Source of the DNA: Eukaryota sp. TZLM1-RC
Lineage: Eukaryota > Metamonada: BaSk clade
NCBI GenBank assembly: GCA_040285825.1
Contig: JAUPSS010000001.1
Location: 3,906,001 to 3,970,000 of the forward strand
DNA length: 64,000 nt
Direction of reading: 5' to 3'
Below, piece after piece: positions 26,184-38,862 of this stretch. The notes under the pieces are model-generated. The model saw only the letters and a list, made by a program, of their open reading frames with translations. It was not told where the DNA came from and ran no database searches. A program made the translations under genes and the position numbers. How positions within the stretch are numbered: the first letter of the stretch is position 1; every line of letters begins with the position of its first letter.

Positions 26184-28691
26184 ATGGATGTTTCTGACGG
26201 CTTCTTAACGACACGAACATTGACGATCAATCAATTCGAACGCTTTCATAGAACTCTTTTGAGAGCATGGAACCAAAACCAGAGAGTAGATGGAAGTGTT
26301 CTGTTTGGTGATCTTCTTCATCATTTTCAACAGTAGAAACTTGGTGAAGAAGCTAAGGATTTGTTGCTATTAGCTTTTGAAAAAGGAGTTTACGTTCACA
26401 AAGACATCCCATCATTTTACTCATATGTTACAGAACCCAAAGAACACATTATACTCACTTTTCGCACTGATGAGGGGGAACTGCGATTTGAAATTCTGAA
26501 AGAAGTACCCTCAACAGCTCAACCAATGAAAGGTACCTCATTCTCCATTATGAATGTGCCATATCAGAAGCCCAAGTTTTTTTACGAGTTTTCAACCCTT
26601 CTACTGAAGTATTTAGAACAAAAAGAACGTCTATTAGATAAGTATCATTCAAACGTTTTACCCTTTATCAATTCAACAGGAACAGGTAAAACACGGTTTA
26701 TGATTGAATCATGTAAGTCTATTCAGTCCAGAGATGATTTAGAAGCAGTATATTTCACGTTTCCTAGATTCTCAACGGAAGGTTCTGATTCTGTACTGAG
26801 GACAGAGCCTCTTGCTACTGCTGATTTCACTGGTTACTTCCGCAAGTTAATGTACAATGATTACACTGAAGATAGAAAGCAAAGGGTCCGCCGTATTGTT
26901 TTTGCCTGCCAGTGTTTGATGGCTTCTGCCCTGAAACTTGGTCAAAGCTATCAGACTATGGAAAGGGAATACTTTGAAATACTACCAACCAGTATGGTGA
27001 ACAAGGCAGGAGAGCTGTTCACAACATATTATACTTCTTCAGATAATATTGCTCTCCAAACTACCAATATGTTGAATTCGCTATCCCTTTTAAATTCAAC
27101 CAAATATGTTTTATTTTCAGATGAGGTTAGTTCACTTATTGGTACGAGTTTCGGATCTATTCGCACCAAAGCCTACTTTAACGAGGCTAGTGATGGTTTG
27201 GATTGTGATTGGAATTTCTTCCGTTGTTGGCGACATGCTGCTAGAAACTTACTACTATCAGGAATACAACTGATCGTAATTGTTGCTGGAACTCATACTG
27301 CTCTACATCACTTTTGTCATGATGTTGTCAAGTCCTTGTCTTATAGACCATTTACACCTGGTAAAAATGACTATATGGTGGATGAAGTACGCAGTGGTAC
27401 TACTTTACCCCCAGTCTCTACTGGTTGGGTTCAGATTTTTGATGATTTTCTCCCTCTAACCCGTAGAAGTCCTGATGTTTCGCCATTACTTTCTCTAGTC
27501 AATGCAGCTTCTTGTAGGCCATTGTGGGTTGCGTATGCACGTGATTCGATCAATTGGGATTCTTTTGAACGTAAAATAGTTGAAAAAGCACAACACGCTT
27601 TCAGTGAAACCGATGTCGACCAGTACATGGCAGCCATACTTTCCGTCATTCTAGAAGGTACAGCAATCCATGAAACTGTGTTGACAAAGTTTGTCCATTG
27701 TACATTTGCCATGGTTGATTTTACTTGTGCTCATATTGGAACAGAGCAGAAGTACTTTTCGTTTCTGGTCCCAACTGTTGATCCATTGATTGCTCACTGT
27801 GGATGGCAGCTTCTCCTCCAGTTAAAGGATAATGAGTGGCAACATGAACTGACGAAGGTGCTGAGGGAATTGATAAGCACGCATGTTGCACCAACTACCT
27901 TTGGAATCTTGGTTGAACCAATTGCAGTAGCATTGCTGCTTTTTTTGTTTCAATTCCAAAGATCTCAACAACCACCAAATGATGTTAAATACTTTGTTAA
28001 CTTGTATCCATTATTTTTGGAACATTTTTTGGCAGCATTTTGTACATCATATAACATACCCAAAGCACCCAGTGGTTGGACCTCTCCATGGGTTCTCTCA
28101 ATTGCAGAATCAATGCTACTTCATGATAGGAGTGTTCTCACAGATAGCCAGTCTTTTTTCCATTTACTTTTAGGTGCATTCATTTTCAGAACGATCGTCA
28201 TATTACCTGATAGAACTGAAGCCGTTGATGCAATCATTCCATTAGTTCGTTCTAACAATGATTCTTCAATCAGTCTTCCATCACTGTTTGCAATCCAATC
28301 AGCCATTGAAAGAGGTAATGGTCACCAGTATCTTGGATACGTCAAGATTCAAATCAAAACCTCTACGACAGTTTCAACGAAACGGGTCTTTCAAAGCCTA
28401 CGTTCAACACATTTTGGGTCACAAGCATGCTATAGTGTATGTTTGCTCTTATCATTGGGTAATAGGAATGATCTAACTGCACCAGAGTTAACCTCATATC
28501 AATCAAATGAAGATCGTAGGGTTTACGTGGCAGATGAAGCAAAGTTTTCCATTGTCAAACAGGCAGTTATGACGTTGAAAAATGCATTGGATGTTCCTCA
28601 ACATAAATTTCGAGTCAGAAACAATGGTGAAATTATTGATAAACCTTGGACTAAAGTAGAGAGCTTTTCCCCTAAACATTCACCTAGTTAA
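26184..28691 (+). pseudogene. Crinkler-RHS-type NTPase/putative nuclease, copy 3, nonsense mutation
   Basis: The gene would start at ATG 26184 as in the other copies, but codon 51 is TAG (26,334-26,336) where the others have CAG, a single C to T change. Downstream the frame stays open to 28,691 with all motifs kept (Walker A, Walker B, AGTHT, VDAIIPL, QIK). Re-initiation at the Met codon at 26,361 would give 776 residues, lacking only part of the unrecognised N-terminal region. The AATAAA after the stop is AATAGA here. Either a recent pseudogene or an N-terminally shortened variant. Confidence 0.75.
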
Positions 28692-29489
28692 TTTCAAAAA
28701 TAGAGCTAAACTCTGTCTTTTACTTAACAAACCCACACTAATTCTATGGTGGCAGGTTCTGAAGACTTGTTTTTGTTGCAATAAATTTATATACATCAAT
28801 TGTTAAACTTGTGTTAAGTTCCCTAAATTGAAGCAGTATCGCAATAAGAGTAATAGTTTAGTTGAATTGACACTCAAAATTCTTCAACAGCATTAATATA
28901 CATTGTAGACATCATCCATAATGCGGTTGACAACAGAGCACCTGTGAATGGTTTTCAGCTCTTCCAACAAATTCTCTTACGGAATCATCAACCTAATTTC
29001 TAAAGGTAAATAAATGTTTGCAATTTAACAAAAGAGTCATTGTACTTTTTCAACATTATTTGCAAATTGAATTATGAACTAAATACTCAAGCCAAATAAA
29101 GGAGCGAAGTCTCTTATTCAGGGTCCAGGCAAACAAGTGCAAGAAGAATTGGTCTGTAGAAACACTCTTTGGAACTCAACAATTTCGAAATGATGTTGTT
29201 CCGTATCTTAATCAAATATTATTCAAGGAAAAGTGCAGAAATTGACATAATGTGGGAAACTAAATCAGTATTTATTGATTTAACTTTCATTAGTTCCGGA
29301 TGGTGGATGATATCAAGTTCATATGATGACAAGCCGTTATGGTAATTTTGAGAAGTAATTAAGATAATACAAATAATCAAATATAATTTTTCCGTGGATC
29401 AGTGTAATGCAAAGTAAAACAACATCAAAGCACAATTGGAAAACCCAGTCGGACAGTATGAATCAATTCAATATCTATTGCAAAAAAAA
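28692..29489. other. End of block L3 and unique spacer
   Basis: Block homology continues to about 28,975, with most of the small ORF deleted (only its tail region near 28,915-28,970 remains). From 28,980 to 29,489 the sequence is unique in the window and shows no gene. Confidence 0.5.
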
Positions 29490-30600
29490 CTAGAAGATAT
29501 CCTTTTGCCGAAAATCTTCTTGAAACTACAAATAGCCTATTCCTCGATAACTTAAGAGAGAAATATCCAGTTTATCTCCCGACTTATGGCAATCATGTTT
29601 CCCCATATCCATTCAAGAAATTCCAGACAGAAGTTTGTATTCATTAAAATTTGCGTTGAAAAAGCTTCAACGACATCTTTTGAAAAAATTTGAAAGCAAG
29701 GATTTTATTGTTCGACTTAGCACGGCTAAGAAAGAAAATCCTGCTTTTGCAAATCTTTTGATTGATTTGAAGGACAGTTCATCTGCAGTTTTGATAAATC
29801 AAATTCCCCAGATTTAGGGCCTATTTTTGAATGACGACCAATGGACCACTGCTATGAGAATGCGTTGTTATTTATGGCCTTGTAATTTGCCCAATGATTT
29901 GTTTTGCAAATGTGGAGCTTGTTTGACATTATCACATTTATTGAATTGTAATAGATTTATTTCCTATCGTTCTACGTTGCATGATGCAGTCAGAGATCAA
30001 ATCCATGCAATGTGTAATTCCTATCATATTGAATCTTTTGTAGAACCTTTGCTGAGGTCTCTTGATATAAATGAAAGCGTAAGAGATTCAGAATATGGAA
30101 AACGACGTGCTGATGTTGTTGTGCCCTCGTTTGATGATGTCATGAATGTTGTTGATGTCGTAACAGTGGATGTTTGCAAGAAAAATACCTTGAAAAATGC
30201 TCAATCCGAAGTATCCCCCCTTGATGACTCCGAATTGTACAAACGGAAAAAAATATGCAAATCCTTTAAAAGAATTGAAACATGTTCGTCATGTAGATTA
30301 CCAAATTTGCCCATTTGCTATATCGTTGTATGGTCGTCTTGGAAATAATGCTATGAATTTTATTGATGATTTTGAAAATCTTGTGAAAAGGAGAGTGAAT
30401 AAGCGTTTTGATCGTCGCTTGTGGCTAAATCGTATTGTTTTTACTATTTTCAAATCAATTCCTAAATTGATTTCGAAAGCTTTGATGTCTGTCAGTGCAC
30501 ATTACGAAGAAATTGCTGTTGTGAGGTTTGATGGTGTGGAAGCTTGTTTTGAAGATATTGATTTTTAGACTGTAGTTTAGTAATAAATTAAATACCTAAA
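29490..30600 (+). mobile_element. LINE A copy 1, 3' part only
   Basis: Reads from YPFAENLLE-like codons to the C-terminal CFEDIDF. It has an in-frame TAG after QIPQI (near 29,815) where others have TAT, and an extra A near 30,250 that breaks the C-terminal frame. The zinc and endonuclease motifs are as in copy 4. Confidence 0.8.
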
Positions 30601-31367
30601 AAAATGTGGTTACCAAAATGTAAATTAAAATATGTGCAATATGTTGATTGAAAATACGGTATTAATTCCGGCATATATTGCAATAGAGCACCATGGATAC
30701 TGCGACGACTTAGTGAATTGAAAGCATTACTAAAAATCCAATGACATACAAACATTGGATTCATTTTGGCGAAATAAAACATCAGTAGCAAAAATCGCTG
30801 AAGAGACTCCATCTGTAGTATTTATACCATATTGAAAGGGTAATAAAATCTTTTTAGCTTTTTCATTGAACCTGCTTAAGCAACACGCAGAAAAAAATAT
30901 TGTGTAAGCTCTCAGAGACTGCAATAGGACGAACATCCATTTTTGAATTTTTGACAAGTGCAGTCAAACGAGAACTTCTTAATTCTTCTGGGTATTTGAG
31001 TTGACCAGATAATATTTGGTTGAAAAATTTGGTCAATAAACCAAGGCAATCTTCTGAAGAAATAATCGCGGCTTTTACATGATCAATAGTAATACCAGAA
31101 AGTCCGGCAGACTTACCACGTGGTCTCTTTTTGATAACCGAAAAAACTTCTGATGGCATCAATGGATAATTTTCCCAGTATGTGCCGTAAAAATTTTGAT
31201 CCATTATAGGGTCTTCATAAGGATGAAGTATTTTTAATTTATCTATTGTATTTTCATTGTTGGGTGCTTTAACTCCGGGGCTTAAAGCTGACAAAGCCTT
31301 GGACCATTTGTTGTCAAAGCATTTGTCTTCAAAAATTTTACTTAATTTCTCGGAAAAAAGCTGCTAC
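30588..31367 (-). mobile_element. LINE A copy 2, inverted 5' part
   Basis: The minus strand encodes the N-terminal half of the RT: KRPRGKSAGLSGITIDHVK, VRPIAVSESLHNIF, LLPFQYGINTTDGV and SLDFSNAF (motif A). It has a one-base insertion near 30,893 that splits the frame, absent from copies 3 and 4. It stops before motif B. Confidence 0.8.
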
Positions 31368-32971
31368 ATTATACCAATCCATAGGTCTTGAGTTGAATGT
31401 TCAAAAATGTTTTTGTATTTCTAGGAAAATGTTAAGTTAATAATTAATTCCCTTGAAGTTCCATATATTGATTATACTTCAACTAGTTTCTGCTTTCTTG
31501 GTTGCTATTTAGGTTCCGCCGAAAAAACACTTGATAGCCTTGAAAATTATTTAAATTCAATTAAAAAAGAGCTAGAAGTCATAAAGACTCTTGAATTGGA
31601 AAAACATCTTAAGTTTTTTCTTTTGAAAATTTGTTATGCTGGAAAATTACTCATTTACTGCGATCATTACCTCCATCCCTAACTTACAATTTTTGTAGAC
31701 AATTTAACAAAATACGTACCCAATTTTTGGCTTATTTAATGTCGGTTGATCCATCAATTTTGAAAAATCATATTTTTTCTGATGTTCAACTTGGCGGTGT
31801 TGGATTCAATTCATCAAAATATTTGACCAAAGCTGCATTTATTGGTGGTGGAAAAAATTTTGTATTTGAATTCTCCAGAAGATATCCTTTGCCGAAAATC
31901 TTCTCGAAACTACAAATAGCCTATTCCTCGATAACTTAAGAGAAGAAATTTCCAGTTTATCTCCCGACTTATGGCAATCATGTTTCCCCATATCCATTCA
32001 AGAAATTCCAGACAGAAGTTTGTATTCATTAAAATTTGCGTTGAAAAAGCTCCAACGACATCTTTTGAAAAAATTTGAAAGCAAGGATTTTATTGTTCGA
32101 CTTAGCACGGCTAAGAAAGAAAATCCTGCTTTTGCCAATTTTTTGATTGATTTGAAGGACAGTTCATCTGCAGTTTTGATAAATCAAATTCCCCAGATTT
32201 ATGGTCTATTTTTGAATGACGACCAATGGACCACTGCTATGAGAATGCGCTGTTATTTATGGCCTTGTAATTTGCCCAATGATTTGTTTTGCAAATGTGG
32301 AGCTTGTTTGACATTATCACATTTATTGAATTGTAATAGATTTATTTCCTATCGTTCTACGTTGCATGATGCAGTCAGAGATCAAATCCATGCAATGTGT
32401 AATTCCTATCATATTGAATCTTTTGTAGAACCTTTGCTGAGGTCTCTTGATATAAATGAAAGCGTAAGAGATTCAGAATATGGAAAACGACGTGCTGATG
32501 TTGTTGTGCCCTCGTTTGATGATGTCATGAATGTTGTTGATGTCGTAACAGTGGATGTTTGCAAGAAAAATACCTTGAAAAATGCTCAATCCGAAGTATC
32601 CCCCCTTGATGACTCCGAATTGTACAAACGGAAAAAATATGCAAATCCTTTAAAAGAATTGAAACATGTTCGTCATGTAGATTACCAAATTTGCCCATTT
32701 GCTATATCGTTGTATGGTCGTCTTGGAAATAATGCTATGAATTTTATTGATGATTTTGAAAATCTTGTGAAAAGGAGAGTGAATAAGCGTTTTGATCGTC
32801 GCTTGTGGCTAAATCGTATTGTTTTTACTATTTTCAAATCAATTCCTAAATTGATTTCGAAAGCTTTGATGTCTGTCAGTGCACATTACGAAGAAATTGC
32901 TGTTGTGAGGTTTGATGGTGTGGAAGCTTGTTTTGAAGATATTGATTTTTAGACTGTAGTTTAGTAATAAA
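31368..32971 (+). mobile_element. LINE A copy 2, direct 3' part
   Basis: Starts at SIGLELNVQKC-like codons just after the palm. It has a base deletion at ITHLL (about 31,647) and a T deletion at RRYPF (about 31,888) that break the frame. The last 310 codons, with CKCGACLTLSHLLNC and RRADVVVPSFDDVMNVVDVV, are open. Confidence 0.8.
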
Positions 32972-33751
32972 TTAAATACCTAAAAAAATGTGGTTACCAA
33001 AATGTAAATTAAAATATGTGCAATATGTTGATTGAAAATACGGTATTAATTCCGGCATATATTGCAATAGAGCACCATGGATACTGCGACGACTTAGTGA
33101 ATTGAAAGCATTACTAAAAATCCAATGACATACAAACATTGGATTCATTTTGGCGAAATAAAACATCAGTAGCAAAAATCGCTGAAGAGACTCCATCTGT
33201 AGTATTTATACCATATTGAAAGGGTAATAAAATCTTTTTAGCTTTTTCATTGAACCTGCTTAAGCAACACGCAGAAAAAATATTGTGTAAGCTCTCAGAG
33301 ACTGCAATAGGACGAACATCCATTTTTGAATTTTTGACAAGTGCAGTCAAACGAGAACTTCTTAATTCTTCTGGGTATTTGAGTTGACCAGATAATATTT
33401 GGTTGAAAAATTTGGTCAATAAACCAAGGCAATCTTCTGAAGAAATAATCGCGGCTTTTACATGATCAATAGTAATACCAGAAAGTCCGGCAGACTTACC
33501 ACGTGGTCTCTTTTTGATAACCGAAAAAACTTCTGATGGCATCAATGGATAATTTTCCCAGTATGTGCCGTAAAAATTTTGATCCATTATAGGGTCTTCA
33601 TAAGGATGAAGTATTTTTAATTTATCTATTGTATTTTCATTGTTGGGTGCTTTAACTCCGGGGCTTAAAGCTGACAAAGCCTTGGACCATTTGTTGTCAA
33701 AGCATTTGTCTTCAAAAATTTTACTTAATTTCTCGGAAAAAAGCTGCTACA
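32972..33751 (-). mobile_element. LINE A copy 3, inverted 5' part
   Basis: The open frame from 33,677 to 33,114 covers the RT N-terminal half up to CMSLDF; one extra A then breaks SNAFNSLSRR into another frame (33,196-32,972). Confidence 0.8.
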
Positions 33752-35356
33752 TTATACCAATCCATAGGTCTTGAGTTGAATGTTCAAAAATGTTTTTGTA
33801 TTTCTAGGAAAAATGTTAAGTTAATAATTAATTCCCTTGAAGTTCCATATATTGATTATACTTCAACTAGTTTCTGCTTTCTTGGTTGCTATTTAGGTTC
33901 CGCCGAAAAAACACTTGATAGCCTTGAAAATTATTTAAATTCAATTAAAAAAGAGCTAGAAGTCATAAAGACTCTTGAATTGGAAAAACATCTTAAGTTT
34001 TTTCTTTTGAAAATTTGTTATGCTGGAAAAATTACTCATTTACTGCGATCATTACCTCCATCCCTAACTTACAATTTTTGTAGACAATTTAACAAAATAC
34101 GTACCCAATTTTTGGCTTATTTAATGTCGGTTGATCCATCAATTTTGAAAAATCATATTTTTTCTGATGTTCAACTTGGCGGTGTTGGATTCAATTCATC
34201 AAAATATTTGACCAAAGCTGCATTTATTGGTGGTGGAAAAAATTTTGTATTTGAATTCTCCAGAAGATATCCTTTGCCGAAAATCTTCTCGAAACTACAA
34301 ATAGCCTATTCCTCGATAACTTAAGAGAAGAAATTTCCAGTTTATCTCCCGACTTATGGCAATCATGTTTCCCCATATCCATTCAAGAAATTCCAGACAG
34401 AAGTTTGTATTCATTAAAATTTGCGTTGAAAAAGCTCCAACGACATCTTTTGAAAAAATTTGAAAGCAAGGATTTTATTGTTCGACTTAGCACGGCTAAG
34501 AAAGAAAATCCTGCTTTTGCCAATTTTTTGATTGATTTGAAGGACAGTTCATCTGCAGTTTTGATAAATCAAATTCCCCAGATTTATGGTCTATTTTTGA
34601 ATGACGACCAATGGACCACTGCTATGAGAATGCGCTGTTATTTATGGCCTTGTAATTTGCCCAATGATTTGTTTTGCAAATGTGGAGCTGGTTTGACATT
34701 ATCACATTTATTTAATTGTAATAGATTTATTTCCTATCGTTCTACGTTGCATGATGCAGTCAGAGATCAAATCCATGCAATGTGTAATTCCTATCATATT
34801 GAATCTTTTGTAGAACCTTTGTTGAGGTCTCTTGATATAAATGAAAGCGTAAGAGATTCAGAATATGGAAAACGACGTGCTGATGTTGTTGTGCCCTCGT
34901 TTGATGATGTCATGAATGTTGTTGATGTCGTAACAGTGGATGTTTGCAAGAAAAATGCCTTGAAAAATGCTCAATCCGAAGTATCCCCCCTTGATGACTC
35001 CGAATTGTACAAACGGAAAAAATATGCAAATCCTTTAAAAGAATTGAAACATGTTCGTCATGTAGATTACCAAATTTGCCCATTTGCTATATCGTTGTAT
35101 GGTCGTCTTGGAAATACTGCTATGAATTTTATTGATGATTTTGAAAATCTTGTGAAAAGGAGAGTGAATAAGCGTTTTGATCGTCGCTTGTGGCTAAATC
35201 GTATTGTTTTTACTATTTTCAAATCAATTCCTAAATTGATTTCGAAAGCTTTGATGTCTGTCAGTGCACATTACGAAGAAATTGCTGTTGTGAGGTTTGA
35301 TGGTGTGGAAGCTTGTTTTGAAGATATTGATTTTTAGACTGTAGTTTAGTAATAAA
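33752..35356 (+). mobile_element. LINE A copy 3, direct 3' part
   Basis: Open from 33,776 to 34,324, then the same T deletion at RRYPF as in copy 2, then open 34,405-35,337 through the zinc/endonuclease domain to CFEDIDF. Confidence 0.8.
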
Positions 35357-36134
35357 TTAAATACCTAAAAAAATGTGGTTACCAAAATGTAAATTAAAAT
35401 ATGTGCAATATGTTGATTGAAAATACGGTATTAATTCCGGCATATATTGCAATAGAGCACCATGGATACTGCGACGACTTAGTGAATTGAAAGCATTACT
35501 AAAATCCAATGACATACAAACATTGGATTCATTTTGGCGAAATAAAACATCAGTAGCAAAAATCGCTGAAGAGACTCCATCTGTAGTATTTATACCATAT
35601 TGAAAGGGTAATAAAATCTTTTTAGCTTTTTCATTGAACCTGCTTAAGCAACACGCAGAAAAAATATTGTGTAAGCTCTCAGAGACTGCAATAGGACGAA
35701 CATCCATTTTTGAATTTTTGACAAGTGCAGTCAAACGAGAACTTCTTAATTCTTCTGGGTATTTGAGTTGACCAGATAATATTTGGTTGAAAAATTTGGT
35801 CAATAAACCAAGGCAATCTTCTGAAGAAATAATCGCGGCTTTTACATGATCAATAGTAATACCAGAAAGTCCGGCAGACTTACCACGTGGTCTCTTTTTG
35901 ATAACCGAAAAAACTTCTGATGGCATCAATGGATAATTTTCCCAGTATGTGCCGTAAAAATTTTGATCCATTATAGGGTCTTCATAAGGATGAAGTATTT
36001 TTAATTTATCTATTGTATTTTCATTGTTGGGTGCTTTAACTCCGGGGCTTAAAGCTGACAAAGCCTTGGACCATTTGTTGTCAAAGCATTTGTCTTCAAA
36101 AATTTTACTTAATTTCTCGGAAAAAAGCTGCTAC
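35357..36134 (-). mobile_element. LINE A copy 4, inverted 5' part
   Basis: The cleanest 5' part: one open frame (36,061-35,357, 234 codons) covers RT motifs 0 to A and the following helix, ending NHIFLGI at the junction with the previous copy's tail. The inversion junction lies near 36,134, where 5' codons (QLFSEKL, minus) meet codons for TLYQSIGLELN (plus). Confidence 0.85.
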
Positions 36135-37735
36135 ATTATACCAATCCATAGGTCTTGAGTTGAATGTTCAAAAATGTTTTTGTATTTCTAGGAAAAATGT
36201 TAAGTTAATAATTAATTCCCTTGAAGTTCCATATATTGATTATACTTCAACTAGTTTCTGCTTTCTTGGTTGCTATTTAGGTTCCGCCGAAAAAACACTT
36301 GATAGCCTTGAAAATTATTTAAATTCAATTAAAAAAAGAGCTAGAAGTCATAAAGACTCTTGAATTGGAAAAACATCTTAAGTTTTTTCTTTTGAAAATT
36401 TGTTATGCTGGAAAAATTACTCATTTACTGCGATCATTACCTCCATCCCTAACTTACAATTTTTGTAGACAATTTAACAAAATACGTACCCAATTTTTGG
36501 CTTATTTAATGTCGGTTGATCCATCAATTTTGAAAAATCATATTTTTTCTGATGTTCAACTTGGCGGTGTTGGATTCAATTCATCAAAATATTTGACCAA
36601 AGCTGCATTTATTGGTGGTGGAAAAAATTTTGTATTTGAATTCTCCAGAAGATATCCTTTTGCCGAAAATCTTCTCGAAACTACAAATAGCCTATTCCTC
36701 GATAACTTAAGAGAAGAAATTTCCAGTTTATCTCCCGACTTATGGCAATCATGTTTCCCCATATCCATTCAAGAAATTCCAGACAGAAGTTTGTATTCAT
36801 TAAAATTTGCGTTGAAAAAGCTCCAACGACATCTTTTGAAAAAATTTGAAAGCAAGGATTTTATTGTTCGACTTAGCACGGCTAAGAAAGAAAATCCTGC
36901 TTTTGCCAATTTTTTGATTGATTTGAAGGACAGTTCATCTGCAGTTTTGATAAATCAAATTCCCCAGATTTATGGTCTATTTTTGAATGACGACCAATGG
37001 ACCACTGCTATGAGAATGCGCTGTTATTTATGGCCTTGTAATTTGCCCAATGATTTGTTTTGCAAATGTGGAGCTGGTTTGACATTATCACATTTATTTA
37101 ATTGTAATAGATTTATTTCCTATCGTTCTACGTTGCATGATGCAGTCAGAGATCAAATCCATGCAATGTGTAATTCCTATCATATTGAATCTTTTGTAGA
37201 ACCTTTGTTGAGGTCTCTTGATATAAATGAAAGCGTAAGAGATTCAGAATATGGAAAACGACGTGCTGATGTTGTTGTGCCCTCGTTTGATGATGTCATG
37301 AATGTTGTTGATGTCGTAACAGTGGATGTTTGCAAGAAAAATGCCTTGAAAAATGCTCAATCCGAAGTATCCCCCCTTGATGACTCCGAATTGTACAAAC
37401 GGAAAAAATATGCAAATCCTTTAAAAGAATTGAAACATGTTCGTCATGTAGATTACCAAATTTGCCCATTTGCTATATCGTTGTATGGTCGTCTTGGAAA
37501 TACTGCTATGAATTTTATTGATGATTTTGAAAATCTTGTGAAAAGGAGAGTGAATAAGCGTTTTGATCGTCGCTTGTGGCTAAATCGTATTGTTTTTACT
37601 ATTTTCAAATCAATTCCTAAATTGATTTCGAAAGCTTTGATGTCTGTCAGTGCACATTACGAAGAAATTGCTGTTGTGAGGTTTGATGGTGTGGAAGCTT
37701 GTTTTGAAGATATTGACTTTTAGACTGTAGTTTAA
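36135..37735 (+). mobile_element. LINE A copy 4, direct 3' part with intact zinc/RLE domain
   Basis: A 452-codon frame (36,365-37,723) runs from the RT thumb to the C-terminus; one extra A near 36,340 separates it from the first 67 codons. Seen in order: TKAAFIGGGKNFVFEFSRRY, LWQSCFPISI, CKCGAGLTLSHLFNC (CX1CX7HX3C), RDQIHAMC, then RRADVVVPSFDDVMNVVDVV, where Asp, 13 residues and Asp fit the (P/R)Dx12-14D signature of restriction-like endonucleases of RLE-type LINEs. This nuclease would nick the target for target-primed reverse transcription. Confidence 0.85.
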
Positions 37736-38020
37736 CAATAAATTAAAATTATCAAAAAAAAATAACTCTTCAAAGTTCTTGGTTACTCTTGAAATTCCCA
37801 TTTCCACAAAAATGTTGCTCGAATTCTCTTTTGACCTGAACAGCAGGAACTTCCAAAGGTCAGAAGCTGCGCTTGTCAGATGTCATTACGATGCATGAAG
37901 ACTCTCCTTCCATCAGTGACTATTATTCATTATCCTGTTTATCTAACAAAGTTACTATATTGATGGTATTCAATATTTGTTATTCTGAAAAAGGCTATGT
38001 ACTGAGCAATTCGATTATCC
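37736..38020. other. Spacer
   Basis: LINE A tail (AATAAATTAAAATT and an A-run) followed by unique sequence. No gene is recognised. Confidence 0.4.
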
Positions 38021-38263
38021 TTGAATTCAAATAAACCATTACTTTCTCGTTTGGTTGATGAGGACACTTTGAATTCTTTTGGTCGTAGCATAGGTGATTT
38101 AATGCTTGAAGGACTTGATGGCACTACTATCGTTACTGACGTGAGATCAACTGATGTGTGTAAAAATTGTTTCATACCATTAGCTCAGTCAAAACACAAG
38201 AATCCGCTGTCTGTTACCGAAAATTCTAAAATTGTTAAATATAAAGCAAAGTTGGTTTCCTAA
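38021..38263 (+). mobile_element. LINE fragment with RLE motif (family F)
   Basis: The 80-codon frame contains GRSIGDLMLEGLDGTTIVTD, i.e. GD, 13 residues, D, then STDVC. This is the same spacing as the endonuclease motif of LINEs A and D. It is truncated on both sides and ends where the tail of the minus-strand LINE C begins, so two LINE tails meet here. Confidence 0.55.
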
Positions 38264-38264
38264 T

Positions 38265-38750
38265 AATATATTTATTGAACTTGCACACTTAATTATATTA
38301 ACTCATAACTAATGGGACGACTATCATTGAACCAAGATTTCCTCTACAAAATCTTGATCTGCTTGCTGTCTAGCTAAAGCTTCTCGTATTCGATTGAAAA
38401 ACCGAGGTAATCTATTAATAATGGCAAATTGAATTCGTGCACGCCATAAAAAAATATCAAATCTTTTCATTGATTTTTCTTGAGCCATTTTTTGGAAGTC
38501 ATTCAAAAAAGTTTCTGCTTCAACTGATAATCTTCCATTTATCAAAAATGGGAAAGCAATAAATACCAGCTGTGTATTTCTATCAGCATTAGCCTCTTCA
38601 ATATCTTTATCATATTTTCTATGTTTTTCTTTTGCTTTAAAATCCAGAGCAGCCACAGGATTAAGTTTTCTTCTGTGAACCAAAGTATCTTTTGCAACAT
38701 TACATGAGACAAAGTCAACAATAGCTTCAGAACTATCAATCCAATCACAG
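38265..38750 (-). mobile_element. LINE fragment C (C-terminal part and tail)
   Basis: The 119-codon frame 38,683-38,324 (HRRKLNPVAALDFKAKEKH to FVEEILVQ) corresponds to the region after the endonuclease motif in LINE A (KKYANPLKELKHV to CFEDIDF). The 3' tail carries GTGTGCAAGTTCAATAAATA. Other copies lie at 5,320-5,757, 47,625-47,867 and 56,441-56,683. Confidence 0.65.
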
Positions 38751-38862
38751 TATTAATTTTAATTTTTTTGTTTAGTTTTTTGAAAGTAATAAATTAAAAA
38801 TTCAAGAAAAAAATTTGGTTCTCCTTTTCATATTACCTCTGCAATAAAGATATCTGCAGAAC

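Larger units (their letters stand above)
29490..37735 (+). repeat. Tandem array of 5'-inverted LINE A copies, period ~2,385 bp
   Basis: The same landmark codon occurs at 29,635, 32,020, 34,405 and 36,791 (spacing 2,385, 2,385, 2,386). Each repeat consists of a 5' LINE part on the minus strand followed at once by the 3' LINE part on the plus strand; the first copy has the 3' part only. Copies 1 and 2 share variants (GACLTLSHLLNC, KKNTLKN) against copies 3 and 4 (GAGLTLSHLFNC, KKNALKN). The middle of the ORF with the YxDD active site is missing from every copy. Confidence 0.9.

Noticed and set aside
7072-28975. NTPase genes as transposases of a DNA transposon spanning the block
   Set aside because: No terminal inverted repeats or target duplications could be seen at block ends, and the Walker A/B plus QxK layout does not resemble a DDE transposase.
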